Shown here: piece by piece, positions 7,335 through 15,421 of the stretch
How the letters are laid out: every line of letters starts with the position of its first letter
Position numbering within the stretch: position 1 is the first letter of the stretch
Assembly: GCA_036511155.1 (NCBI GenBank)
Contig: DATCCR010000017.1
Location: 1-19,298 of the forward strand
Direction: 5' to 3'
DNA from: Bog-756 sp036511155
GTDB lineage: Bacteria > Actinomycetota > Acidimicrobiia > Acidimicrobiales > RAAP-2
Length of the DNA stretch: 19,298 nucleotides
Notes under the pieces: generated by a model
The model's database searches: none
What the model saw: the letters and a program-made list of their open reading frames with translations, nothing else
Told to the model about the DNA's origin: nothing
Position numbers and translations under genes: made by a program

Positions 7335-9194
7335 TTAGGACGAGCGGGGCACCAGGTGGACCGGTACGTCGACCAACCGGCTGCGCAGGTATTCGCCCAG
7401 CCCCTTGGCCTGCGGGTCGGGGCGGGTGGAGGAGGCCACCCCCTCGCCGAGCAGGCCGACCACGACGAAGTTGATGGCCCGGAGATTGGGGAAGGCGTGG
7501 CGCTGGACGGCCAGGTCGTCCGCCTCGGGCAGGAGCTGGCGGAACCGCTCCAGAGTGAGCTCGGCGTCCAGCCACGCCCACGCCTCGTCCGAACGGGCCC
7601 ACAGGCCCACGTTGGCGTTGCCGCCCTTGTCGCCGGAGCGGGCGCCGATCAGCGTCCCGAGCGGCAGGCGCACCGTGCTGGCGGCGGCTGTGCTGGCGGC
7701 CGCAGGGGCCCCGTCGGCGGGGGCCACCGGGCGGTGACGGTGGGCCGGCACGGCGTCGGGGGCCACGGCCACCCCGGGGGCGAGCGAGGCGTCGGCCCCT
7801 TCCACCACCGAGGGCCGCTCGGCGGCCCGGTGCCCGTGGTGCGGCACCTCGAACCGGGAGCCGTCGGCCCAGACCACCGAGGGGACCACCAGGTCGGCCG
7901 GGACCAGCGCCGGCCAGTAGACCCCGTAGGCGGTGGCGGCCCCTGGCGGGGCGGTCAGGTGGAGGCCGGGGTAGCCGGCCAGGGCCAGCTCGGTGGCCGC
8001 TCCGGAGAACCGGCGGCCCACGCGGTCGGCGTCCTCGTCCTTGACCGTCAACCGGAGCTGGGCGGTGGCCTCCACGTTGGTGGGGGCGTCGGCCTTGTCC
8101 GAGCGGATCAGGCGGGCGTCGAACTCGGCGAACTGCCCCGTCCCGCCGAGGGCGTCGGCCAGCGAGCGCACCGTCAGGTCGGCCTTCGCCTCGACGTCGA
8201 GGCCGGTGAGGACGAAGGTCATCGAGTTGCGCCAGCCGCCCAGCAGGTTGAGGCAGACTTTGACGTCGCGGGGGGCGGTCAGGCCGCGGGTGCCCGACAG
8301 CCGGATCCGGTCGGGGCCGGCCTCCGCCACCTCGATGGTGTCGAAACGGGCCACCACGTCGGTGTTGGGATAGTGGTGGCCGCCGATCTCGTAGAGGAGC
8401 TGGGCGGTGACGGTGCCGACGGAGACCTCGCCGCCGGTGCCCGGGTGCTTGGTGATGACCGACGATCCGTCGGCGGCGACCTCGGCGATCGGGAACCCGG
8501 GGTGTTCCATGCCCGGCACTTCCGAAAAGAAGGCGTAGTTCCCCCCGGTGGCCTGGGGCCCGCACTCGATGACATGGCCGGCCACCACGGCGCCGGCCAG
8601 GGCGTCCCAGTCGGTCTCGGACCAGCCGTGGTGCCAGGCGGCCGGGCCGACCACCAACGAGGCGTCGGTCACCCGAGGGCACACCACCACGTCGGCGCCA
8701 CCGCTGAGGGCCTCCACGATGGGCCAGGCCCCGAGGTAGGCATTGGCCGACACCACGGTGCCGGTGGCCCGCACGAGCGGCACACCGGTGTCGAGGTGGG
8801 CGAGGGGATGTCCGCCGGCCCGCAGGTCGTCGATGCGGGGGAGCAGGTCGTCGCCCTCGATGTGGGCCACCGACACCGTCACCCCGAGACGGTCGGCCAG
8901 CAGGCGGAGCTGGTCGGCCAGGCCGGCCGGGTTCAGCCCGCCGGCGTTGGTCACCACCTTGATGCCGCGGTCGACGCAGGTGCCGAGCACCTCCTCCATC
9001 TGGGTGAGGAAGGTGTGGGCCCACCCCCGCGACGGGTCGCGCTGCATGCCCTTCCACAGGATGAGCATGGTCAGCTCGGCCAGCCAGTCGCCGGTCAATA
9101 CGTCGATGGGGCCACCGTCGACCATCTCGCGGGCGGCGGCCAGGCGGTCGCCGTAGAAGCCGGAACAGTTGGCGATCCGCAGCGGCTCGCTCAC
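7335..9194 (-). CDS. AtuA-family protein (acyclic terpene utilisation, DUF1446) with C-terminal AtuA-like domain
   Basis: 619 residues starting at a GTG (9194) that overlaps the upstream carboxylase stop as GTGA. The N-terminal AtuA/DUF1446 core spans roughly residues 5-465: it opens with IANCSGFYGDR, then has TGDWLAELTMLIL, VTNAGGLNPAGLA, CPRVTDASLVVGPAAWHHGW and ECGPQATGGNYAFF. An Ala/Pro-rich linker (about 480-515) leads to a C-terminal domain of about 100 residues beginning LGTLIGARSGDKGGNANVG, typical of the AtuA-like ferredoxin-fold partner domain. Two-domain fusions like this are common in actinobacteria. The family is required for acyclic terpenoid (citronellol/geraniol) growth in Pseudomonas, but its biochemical reaction is not settled. 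Here it lies between a biotin-dependent acyl-CoA carboxylase and an acyl-CoA dehydrogenase, the same partners as in atu and related clusters. A role in branched or isoprenoid acyl-CoA breakdown is inferred. Confidence 0.88.
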   Translation of the reverse strand: MSEPLRIANCSGFYGDRLAAAREMVDGGPIDVLTGDWLAELTMLILWKGMQRDPSRGWAHTFLTQMEEVLGTCVDRGIKVVTNAGGLNPAGLADQLRLLADRLGVTVSVAHIEGDDLLPRIDDLRAGGHPLAHLDTGVPLVRATGTVVSANAYLGAWPIVEALSGGADVVVCPRVTDASLVVGPAAWHHGWSETDWDALAGAVVAGHVIECGPQATGGNYAFFSEVPGMEHPGFPIAEVAADGSSVITKHPGTGGEVSVGTVTAQLLYEIGGHHYPNTDVVARFDTIEVAEAGPDRIRLSGTRGLTAPRDVKVCLNLLGGWRNSMTFVLTGLDVEAKADLTVRSLADALGGTGQFAEFDARLIRSDKADAPTNVEATAQLRLTVKDEDADRVGRRFSGAATELALAGYPGLHLTAPPGAATAYGVYWPALVPADLVVPSVVWADGSRFEVPHHGHRAAERPSVVEGADASLAPGVAVAPDAVPAHRHRPVAPADGAPAAASTAAASTVRLPLGTLIGARSGDKGGNANVGLWARSDEAWAWLDAELTLERFRQLLPEADDLAVQRHAFPNLRAINFVVVGLLGEGVASSTRPDPQAKGLGEYLRSRLVDVPVHLVPRSS

Positions 9195-11296
9195 GGCGCC
9201 CCGTCCGCCTCGGCGTCGGGCTCGGTGTCGGCCTCGACGACGGCCAGGATGCGTCCCGTCTCCACCTGGTCGCCCTCGACCACGTCCACCTCGGTCACCG
9301 TACCTGCGACGCCGGCGTGCACCGCGTGCTCCATCTTCATGGCCTCGAGGACCACCAGGACCTGCCCGGCCTCGACCCGGTCGCCGGCGGCCACCGCCAC
9401 CCGGACCACACTGCCGGGCATCGGGGCGAGGGCTGACCCTTCGGCCACCTGCTCGGCCGCCACCGGCAGGCGCTCCTCCTCGACCAGCCGGCTGGTCCCG
9501 TCGGGCCCGTCGACGAAGACGACGGGCCCGACCCGCTGGACCGCGTAGCGGCGGGTCACCCCGTCCACTGTCAGGGTCACCCCGTCGGCGGCAATGTCGG
9601 TGGCCGACGCCTCGAGCTCGTTCCCGTCGAGCACGACCTCGGCCAGCGAGCGCCCCCTCCGGCCCATGCGGTAGGCCACGGCCATCTCGCGCACGCCGGC
9701 GGCGTAGGTGAGCTCCTGGCGGTCGACGGTGTTGTTGCGCCAGCCCGACGGCACCGTGGGCAGCACCCGGGCGGCGGCGCGGCGCTCGGCCTGGGCGGCC
9801 AAGGCGGCGGCCACCGCGTGGCGCCCCTGCGCCCCGGCATCGGCCAGCGGCGCGGCGAGGACGCCGAGCCCGTGGCGGTCGAGGAAGCCGGTGTCGGTGG
9901 CCCCCCGCCCGAAGGCCTCGTGGCGGAGGGTGCGCACCAGCAGGTCGCGGTTGGTGGTGACCCCGTGGATGCGGGCGTCGGCCAGCGCGGCGGCCAGCGA
10001 CGCGATGGCCTCACCCCGGGTGGGGGCGTGGACGATGACCTTGGCCAGCATGGGGTCGTAGTGGGGGCTGACCGTGCCGCCCGACTCGACGCCCGAGTCG
10101 ACCCGTACCCCGGCCCGGTCGTCGGGCACGGCGAACTCGTGGAGGTCGCCGGTCGACGGGAGCCAGCCGGCGGCCGGGTCCTCGGCGTACAGGCGGGCCT
10201 CGATGGCGTGCCCGACCGGTCCCCGGGCCACGGCCTCGTGCACCTCGTCGGGCAGGGGGGCGCCACCGGCCACCAGGAGCTGCAGGCGCACCAGGTCGAG
10301 CCCGGTCACCTCCTCGGTCACCGGGTGCTCCACCTGGAGCCTGGTGTTCATCTCGAGGAAGTAGGGCTCGCCGCCGCCCGCCCCGTCGCCTCCCGTGTCC
10401 CTTCCCCCGGTGTCGAGCACGAACTCGACCGTCCCGGCGTTCCTGTAGCCCACGGCCCGGGCCGCGGCGACCGCGGCCTCGGACAGTCGGGCGCGGAGCG
10501 CCGGTCCGACGACGGGGCTGGGGGCCTCCTCGATGATCTTCTGGTGACGGCGCTGGATGCTGCACTCGCGCTCGAAGAGGGCGACGGTGGCGCCGTGGGC
10601 GTCGGCCAGCACCTGGACCTCGATGTGGCGGGGGGCGGTGATGTACCGCTCGAGGAACACCGTGCCGTCGCCGAAGGCCGACAGTGCTTCGCGCCGGGCC
10701 CCGGCCAGGGCGTCGGCCAGATCGGCCGGCCCCTCCACGATCCTCATGCCCCGGCCGCCACCGCCGGCCGATGCCTTGACCAGCAGGGGCCAGCCCAGTC
10801 GGTCGACCTCGGCGGGATCGGGCGGGGTGTCCCCGTCCACGGTGATGGACGGCAGGGTCGGCACGCCGGCCGCCCGCATCATGTCCTTCGACCCGATCTT
10901 CGACCCCATGGCGTCGATGGCCTCGGGGGAGGGCCCCACCCAGATGAGGCCGGCGTCGAGGACGGCCCGGGCGAAGTCGCCGGACTCGGACAGGAAGCCG
11001 TAGCCGGGGTGGACGGCGTCGGCGCCGGTGCGCCGCGCCGCGTCCAGGATCAGGTCGTGGCGCAGGTAGGTCTCCGACGGCGAGACGCCGGGCAGGCGGA
11101 CGGCCAGGTCGGCCTCGGCCACGTGGGGGCTGGCGGCGTCGGCGTCCGAGTGGACGGCCACCGTGGTGATGCCCATGGCCCGCGCGGTGCGCATGATCCG
11201 GCGGGCGATCTCCCCGCGGTTGGCCACCAGCAGCGAGGTGACGGGACGGCGGGCCGGCGGGGGCACGGGCGTGGGGCTGGACGGGTCTGCAGTCAC
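9191..11296 (-). CDS. Biotin-dependent acyl-CoA carboxylase alpha subunit (biotin carboxylase + BCCP)
   Basis: 701 residues from a GTG at 11296, seven nt after the beta-subunit stop, with GAGG in the overlap zone as a weak ribosome site. It carboxylates biotin with ATP and bicarbonate and presents it to the beta subunit. The biotin carboxylase domain covers about 18-465: start VANRGEIARRI, ATP-grasp glycine loop ASAGGGGRGMR (about 175-185), ECSIQRRHQKIIEEAP with Lys253, and EMNTRLQVEHPVTEE with Glu315, Asn317 and Arg319. A linker region corresponding to the BT domain leads to the C-terminal biotinyl domain, whose EAMKMEH motif puts the biotinylated lysine at about 654. Domain order matches methylcrotonyl-, geranoyl- and propionyl-type alpha subunits. 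A Gly/Asp-rich insert (about 297-309, GGRDTGGDGAGG) sits just before the EMN motif. An acidic tail follows the biotinyl domain. Substrate choice belongs to the beta subunit. Confidence 0.94.
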   Translation of the reverse strand: MTADPSSPTPVPPPARRPVTSLLVANRGEIARRIMRTARAMGITTVAVHSDADAASPHVAEADLAVRLPGVSPSETYLRHDLILDAARRTGADAVHPGYGFLSESGDFARAVLDAGLIWVGPSPEAIDAMGSKIGSKDMMRAAGVPTLPSITVDGDTPPDPAEVDRLGWPLLVKASAGGGGRGMRIVEGPADLADALAGARREALSAFGDGTVFLERYITAPRHIEVQVLADAHGATVALFERECSIQRRHQKIIEEAPSPVVGPALRARLSEAAVAAARAVGYRNAGTVEFVLDTGGRDTGGDGAGGGEPYFLEMNTRLQVEHPVTEEVTGLDLVRLQLLVAGGAPLPDEVHEAVARGPVGHAIEARLYAEDPAAGWLPSTGDLHEFAVPDDRAGVRVDSGVESGGTVSPHYDPMLAKVIVHAPTRGEAIASLAAALADARIHGVTTNRDLLVRTLRHEAFGRGATDTGFLDRHGLGVLAAPLADAGAQGRHAVAAALAAQAERRAAARVLPTVPSGWRNNTVDRQELTYAAGVREMAVAYRMGRRGRSLAEVVLDGNELEASATDIAADGVTLTVDGVTRRYAVQRVGPVVFVDGPDGTSRLVEEERLPVAAEQVAEGSALAPMPGSVVRVAVAAGDRVEAGQVLVVLEAMKMEHAVHAGVAGTVTEVDVVEGDQVETGRILAVVEADTEPDAEADGAP

Positions 11297-11303
11297 GGCC
11301 GCC

Positions 11304-12902
11304 TCACATCCGGAAGACGCCGTAGCCGCGCGTGCCGGCGGTGGGCTGGTTGTCGATGACCGACAGGCACATGCCGAGCACGGTGCGGGTGTCGCGGGGG
11401 TCGATGATCCCGTCGTCGTAGAGGCGGGACGACAGAAAGAGGGGGAGTGACTCCGACTCGATCTGGGCCTCGACCAGGGCCCGCATGGCCTCGTCGGCCT
11501 CCTCGTCGAACGGGACGCCCTTGGAGGCAGCCGACTGGCGACCGACGATGGACAGCACGCCGGCCAACTGGGCCGGGCCCATGACCGCCGAGCGGGCGTT
11601 GGGCCAGGCGAACAGGAAGCGGGGGTCGTAGGCCCGACCGCACATGCCGTAGTTGCCCGCCCCGTAGGAGGCGCCGATGTTGACGGTCAGGTGGGGGACC
11701 GACGAGTTGGAGACGGCGTTGATCATCATCGCCCCGTGCTTGATGATGCCGCCCTGCTCGTACTCCTTGCCGACCATGTAGCCGGTGGTGTTCTGGAGGA
11801 ACAGCAGTGGCACGTCGATCTGGTTGGCCAGCTGGATGAACTGCGTGGCCTTGTGGGCCTCCTCGGAGAACAGGACGCCGCGGTGGTTGGCCAGCACCCC
11901 GATCGGGTAGCCGTGGATGGAGGCCCAACCGGTGACCAGGCTGGTGCCGTAGAGAGGCTTGAACTCGTCGAAGCGCGAGCCGTCGACCACCCGGGCCAGC
12001 ACCTCGCGGGGGTCGAAGGGCATCTTGGGGTCGGCCGAGGCGATGCCCAGCAGTTCGTCGGGGTCGTGGACGGGCTCGTCGGCCGGTTCGGTCGGACCCG
12101 GCCCCTGCTTGCGCCAGTGCAGCCGGCTGACGATCTGTCGGCCGAGGCGGATGGCGTCCTTTTCGTCCACGGCCAGGTAGTCGGCCAGGCCGGACACCCG
12201 GGCGTGCATCGAGGCACCGCCGAGCTCCTCGTCGGTCGACTCCTCGCCGGTCGCCATCTTGACCAGCGGGGGACCGCCCAGGAAGACCTTGGAGCGCTGC
12301 TCGATCATCACCACGTAGTCGCTCATGCCGGGCACGTAGGCCCCGCCGGCGGTGGCGTTGCCGAAGACCAGGGCCACGGTGGGGATGGCGGCGGCCGAGT
12401 GCCGGGTGATGTCGCGGAACGCCCGGCCCCCGGGGATGAACAGCTCGGCCTGGGCCGGCAGATCCGCCCCGCCCGACTCGGTCAGGCTGACACTCGGGAG
12501 GCGGTTGGCCAACGCGATGTCCGAGCCCCGGGCCCCCTTGCGGAACGACCACGGGTTCATGGCCCCGCCCCGCACGGTGGGGTCGGTGGCGCTGATCAGG
12601 ACCTCGACGCCCTCGACGACGCCGATCCCGAGGATGGAGGAGGCCCCGACGGTGTACTGGGTGCCCCAGGCGGCAAAGGGGCACAGCTCGAGGAACGGGG
12701 CGTCCCGGTCGAGGAGCAGCTCGACGCGCTCGCGGGCGGTCAGCTTGCCCCGTTCGCGGTGGCGGGTGACGTAGCGCTCGCCCCCGCCGGCCCGGACGGT
12801 GGCCAGCGCCTCGTCCACCAGCGCGAGGCCCTCCGAGAGGGCGCGCTCGTTGGCCCGGAAGGTGTCCGAGTTCGGGTCGACGGTGGTGGGGAGTACGGGC
12901 AT
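11304..12902 (-). CDS. Acyl-CoA carboxylase beta subunit (methylcrotonyl/geranoyl-CoA carboxylase type carboxyltransferase)
   Basis: 532 residues from the ATG at 12902. An open frame continues 49 codons upstream into the divergent promoter region but has no family-like sequence, so the shorter start is used. The crotonase-fold N-terminal carboxyltransferase half includes RGGAMNPWSFRKG, LVFGNATAGGAYVPGMSDY and VFLGGPPLVKMATGEE, the last being characteristic of the methylcrotonyl/geranoyl-CoA branch. The C-terminal half has FLQNTTGYMVGKEYEQGG, the oxyanion-type GASYGAGNYGMCGRAY and PNARSAVMGP. Length is close to MCCase beta (about 535). First gene of the four-gene operon; alpha subunit follows after seven bases. 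It transfers the carboxyl group from carboxybiotin to an unsaturated branched acyl-CoA. Whether the substrate is 3-methylcrotonyl-CoA (leucine pathway) or geranoyl-CoA (citronellol pathway) is not decidable here; no enoyl-CoA hydratase or HMG-CoA lyase lies in the window. Confidence 0.93.
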   Translation of the reverse strand: MPVLPTTVDPNSDTFRANERALSEGLALVDEALATVRAGGGERYVTRHRERGKLTARERVELLLDRDAPFLELCPFAAWGTQYTVGASSILGIGVVEGVEVLISATDPTVRGGAMNPWSFRKGARGSDIALANRLPSVSLTESGGADLPAQAELFIPGGRAFRDITRHSAAAIPTVALVFGNATAGGAYVPGMSDYVVMIEQRSKVFLGGPPLVKMATGEESTDEELGGASMHARVSGLADYLAVDEKDAIRLGRQIVSRLHWRKQGPGPTEPADEPVHDPDELLGIASADPKMPFDPREVLARVVDGSRFDEFKPLYGTSLVTGWASIHGYPIGVLANHRGVLFSEEAHKATQFIQLANQIDVPLLFLQNTTGYMVGKEYEQGGIIKHGAMMINAVSNSSVPHLTVNIGASYGAGNYGMCGRAYDPRFLFAWPNARSAVMGPAQLAGVLSIVGRQSAASKGVPFDEEADEAMRALVEAQIESESLPLFLSSRLYDDGIIDPRDTRTVLGMCLSVIDNQPTAGTRGYGVFRM

Positions 12903-12914
12903 GGGATTCGCTGG

Positions 12915-12928
12915 CCCCCTGGTGGGGG
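12915..12928 (-). other. Leader hairpin before the carboxylase beta start
   Basis: CCCCC-ACCA-GGGGG on the coding strand forms a five-pair GC stem ending 12 nt before the ATG at 12902. The GGGGG arm is part of the only Shine-Dalgarno-like stretch (AGGGGG), so pairing could limit ribosome access. This is weak evidence; no ligand-binding structure is recognised. Confidence 0.25.
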
Positions 12929-12970
12929 AGGTGCGTCGGCACGGTGTCGCATCGAGGCGGCCGACGTGGG

Positions 12971-12977
12971 AAGAATA
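12971..12977. promoter_or_regulatory. Shared -10 element of a divergent promoter (candidate)
   Basis: The heptamer AAGAATA reads as TATTCT on the minus strand (fits TANNNT), giving a start near 12965 and a leader of about 60 nt for the carboxylase operon. On the plus strand AAGAAT sits exactly six nt before the ATG at 12983, the same spacing as the leaderless-type signals of prs, the ABC ATPase and mfd, although its first base is A instead of T. No convincing -35 is seen on either side. It is the only A+T-rich spot in a 145-bp divergent region. Confidence 0.35.
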
Positions 12978-12982
12978 GGCCC

Positions 12983-13054
12983 ATGACCTCATCACCGCGT
13001 GACGACAGCGGCCGCGCCGTACCGGTGGCCCCTCCGGGGACGTCGGCATGGTGA
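12983..13054 (+). CDS. Possible 23-residue leader peptide overlapping glmU start
   Basis: ATG at 12983 opens a 23-residue frame (MTSSPRDDSGRAVPVAPPGTSAW) whose TGA (13052-13054) overlaps the glmU ATG at 13048 as ATGGTGA. The ATG lies six nt after the -10-like AAGAAT, so it could be the first codon of a leaderless mRNA, with glmU translated by coupling, since glmU itself has no clear ribosome site. The peptide matches nothing I recognise. Chance is a real alternative in DNA of this composition. Confidence 0.25.
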   Translation: MTSSPRDDSGRAVPVAPPGTSAW

Positions 13055-14229
13055 TCCGAACCTACCCCCAGGGCTCGCCCGACGAGTGGGACGAGCCGTC
13101 GGTCGGCACGTCGCGTTCCGACGTGCCGAGCCGTCCGCTGTCGGCCGTGGTCCTGGCCGCCGGCCACGGCACCCGCATGCGCTCGGCCCGCCCCAAGCCC
13201 CTGCACCGGCTGTGCGGCCGTCCGATGATCCTGCACGTGCTCGACGCCCTGGCCGAACTGCCGGTCACCCGGGTGGTCGTGGTGGTCGGCCACCGGGCCG
13301 AGTGGGTCACCAAGACGCTGATCGAGCACGCTCCGGTCGGCATGGCCATCGAGTTCGTCGAGCAGGAGGAACAGCGCGGCACCGGCGACGCCATGTCGGT
13401 CGCCCTCACCGGGCTCCCCGACGAGGGTGCCGGCGAGGACGGCGACGTGGTCGTCCTGCCGGGCGACACTCCGCTGCTGCGGCCCGGCACCCTGGCCCGC
13501 CTGGTCCGCGCCCACCGCGCCCACGACGACGCCGCCACCCTGCTGACCGCCGTGCTCGACGACCCGACCGGCTACGGCCGGGTCGTGCGCGGACGGGACG
13601 ACGCGGTGGCCCGGGTGGTGGAGCACGGCGACGCCACCGACGAGGAGCTCGGGGTCCGCGAGGTCAACACCTCGATGTACTGCTTCAAGCGCAGCGTGCT
13701 GGCCCCGTCGCTGCGGAGGCTCAGCCCGGCCAACGCCCAGGGCGAGTACTACCTGACCGACGTGGTCGAGGTCCTCTACGAGGCCGGCCACCGGGTCGGC
13801 TCGCTGGTGGTCGACGACACCATGGAGGTGGCCGGGGTCAACGACCGGGCCCAGCTGGCCGTCGCCGAGGCCGAACTGCGGGACCGGATCAACGAGCGGT
13901 GGATGCGCCGGGGGGTGACCATGTGGGACCCCCAGACCACGTACATCGACACCGAGGTCACCCTGGCCACCGACGTGGTGCTCCTGCCCGGGGTGATCCT
14001 GCAGGGCGCCTGTGTGGTGGGCGAGCACGCCGAGGTCGGACCCGACACCCGCCTGGTCGACACCACGGTGGGGGAGGGGGCGGTCGTCAGCTCCAGCGTC
14101 TGCCGGCGTTCGGTCATCGGCCCCGACGCCCGTGTCGGCCCGTTCGCCGTCCTTTCCGAGGGGTCCGAGGTCCCGGCCGGCGGGGTCGTCGGCCCGGGGG
14201 CGTCTGACCCGGACGCCACGTCGCGGTAG
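13048..14229 (+). CDS. glmU: GlmU-like UDP-GlcNAc pyrophosphorylase, C-terminally truncated
   Basis: 393 residues against about 456-495 for bifunctional GlmU. The uridylyltransferase half is complete: AVVLAAGHGTRMRSARPKPLHRLCGRPM with Arg43 and Lys50, EQEEQRGTGDAM, LPGDTPLL, GYGRVVR, REVNTSMYCF and GVNDRAQLA, covering the UTP, GlcNAc-1-P and metal contacts. It converts GlcNAc-1-P and UTP to UDP-GlcNAc, the peptidoglycan precursor. The left-handed beta-helix starts (GVTMWDPQTTYID) but ends near IGPDARVGPFAVLSEGSEV, about where E. coli residue 345 falls. The segment with acetyltransferase residues Lys351, His363, Tyr366 and Asn377 is absent. The next gene starts ten bases later and no remnant is visible in another frame, so this looks like a real short form rather than a frameshift. 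ATG 13048 gives a 26-residue extension; GTG 13123 is an alternative nearer the family start. Neighbour prs is conserved. Confidence 0.88.
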   Translation: MVIRTYPQGSPDEWDEPSVGTSRSDVPSRPLSAVVLAAGHGTRMRSARPKPLHRLCGRPMILHVLDALAELPVTRVVVVVGHRAEWVTKTLIEHAPVGMAIEFVEQEEQRGTGDAMSVALTGLPDEGAGEDGDVVVLPGDTPLLRPGTLARLVRAHRAHDDAATLLTAVLDDPTGYGRVVRGRDDAVARVVEHGDATDEELGVREVNTSMYCFKRSVLAPSLRRLSPANAQGEYYLTDVVEVLYEAGHRVGSLVVDDTMEVAGVNDRAQLAVAEAELRDRINERWMRRGVTMWDPQTTYIDTEVTLATDVVLLPGVILQGACVVGEHAEVGPDTRLVDTTVGEGAVVSSSVCRRSVIGPDARVGPFAVLSEGSEVPAGGVVGPGASDPDATSR

Positions 14230-14232
14230 CGT
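14227..14232 (+). promoter_or_regulatory. TAGCGT -10 candidate for leaderless prs
   Basis: TAGCGT fits TANNNT and ends six nt before the prs ATG (14239), placing a transcription start at the A of the ATG. No Shine-Dalgarno sequence precedes prs. The TAG is also the glmU stop codon, so part of the match is given by coding needs. Confidence 0.35.
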
Positions 14233-14238
14233 CGCGCC

Positions 14239-15210
<972 letters not shown>

Positions 15211-15219
15211 TCCCTGGTC

Positions 15220-15280
15220 GGCGGCGTGCCGCCGACGGAGGAAGCTGATGGCGGCGGCGTGCCGCCGACGGAGGAGGCTG
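15220..15280. repeat. 33-bp tandem direct repeat with twin hairpins downstream of prs
   Basis: A 28-nt segment at 15220-15247 recurs at 15253-15280 with one mismatch (period 33 bp). Each copy contains CGGCGGC-GT-GCCGCCG, a 7- to 8-bp perfect inverted repeat, followed by ACGGAGGA. The first copy begins ten nt after the prs stop. Twin GC-rich hairpins here could end or stabilise the prs transcript, though no T-tract follows; a REP-like mobile palindrome is the other reading. Confidence 0.6.
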
Positions 15281-15317
15281 CCGACGGGGGCGTGTGGCCC
15301 GGGGTCGGGCTTGCGTC

Positions 15318-15323
15318 TATCAT
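15318..15323 (+). promoter_or_regulatory. TATCAT -10 candidate for rplY
   Basis: TATCAT matches five of six bases of the TATAAT consensus within GC-rich DNA. Transcription would start near 15330 and give a leader of about 90 nt before rplY. No clear -35 is seen at 16-18 nt. Its place after the prs hairpins suggests rplY-pth form their own unit. Confidence 0.4.
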
Positions 15324-15421
15324 GGTGTGCCGTCAGCAGCGGCCGCTCCTGTACCGTGCCCAGCGCACGACCGGAGAGCGAGACCCTGCGCCCGTCGCCG
15401 TACCTCCCGAGGAGTCCCCGC

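Noticed and set aside
7251..9548. 765-codon plus-strand open frame opposite the AtuA-like gene
   Set aside because: Antisense shadow; the minus strand encodes a well-matched AtuA-family protein.
11293..14028. 911-codon minus-strand open frame spanning the carboxylase and the complement of glmU
   Set aside because: It crosses a divergent promoter region and reads two well-supported genes in wrong frames; no domain is visible.
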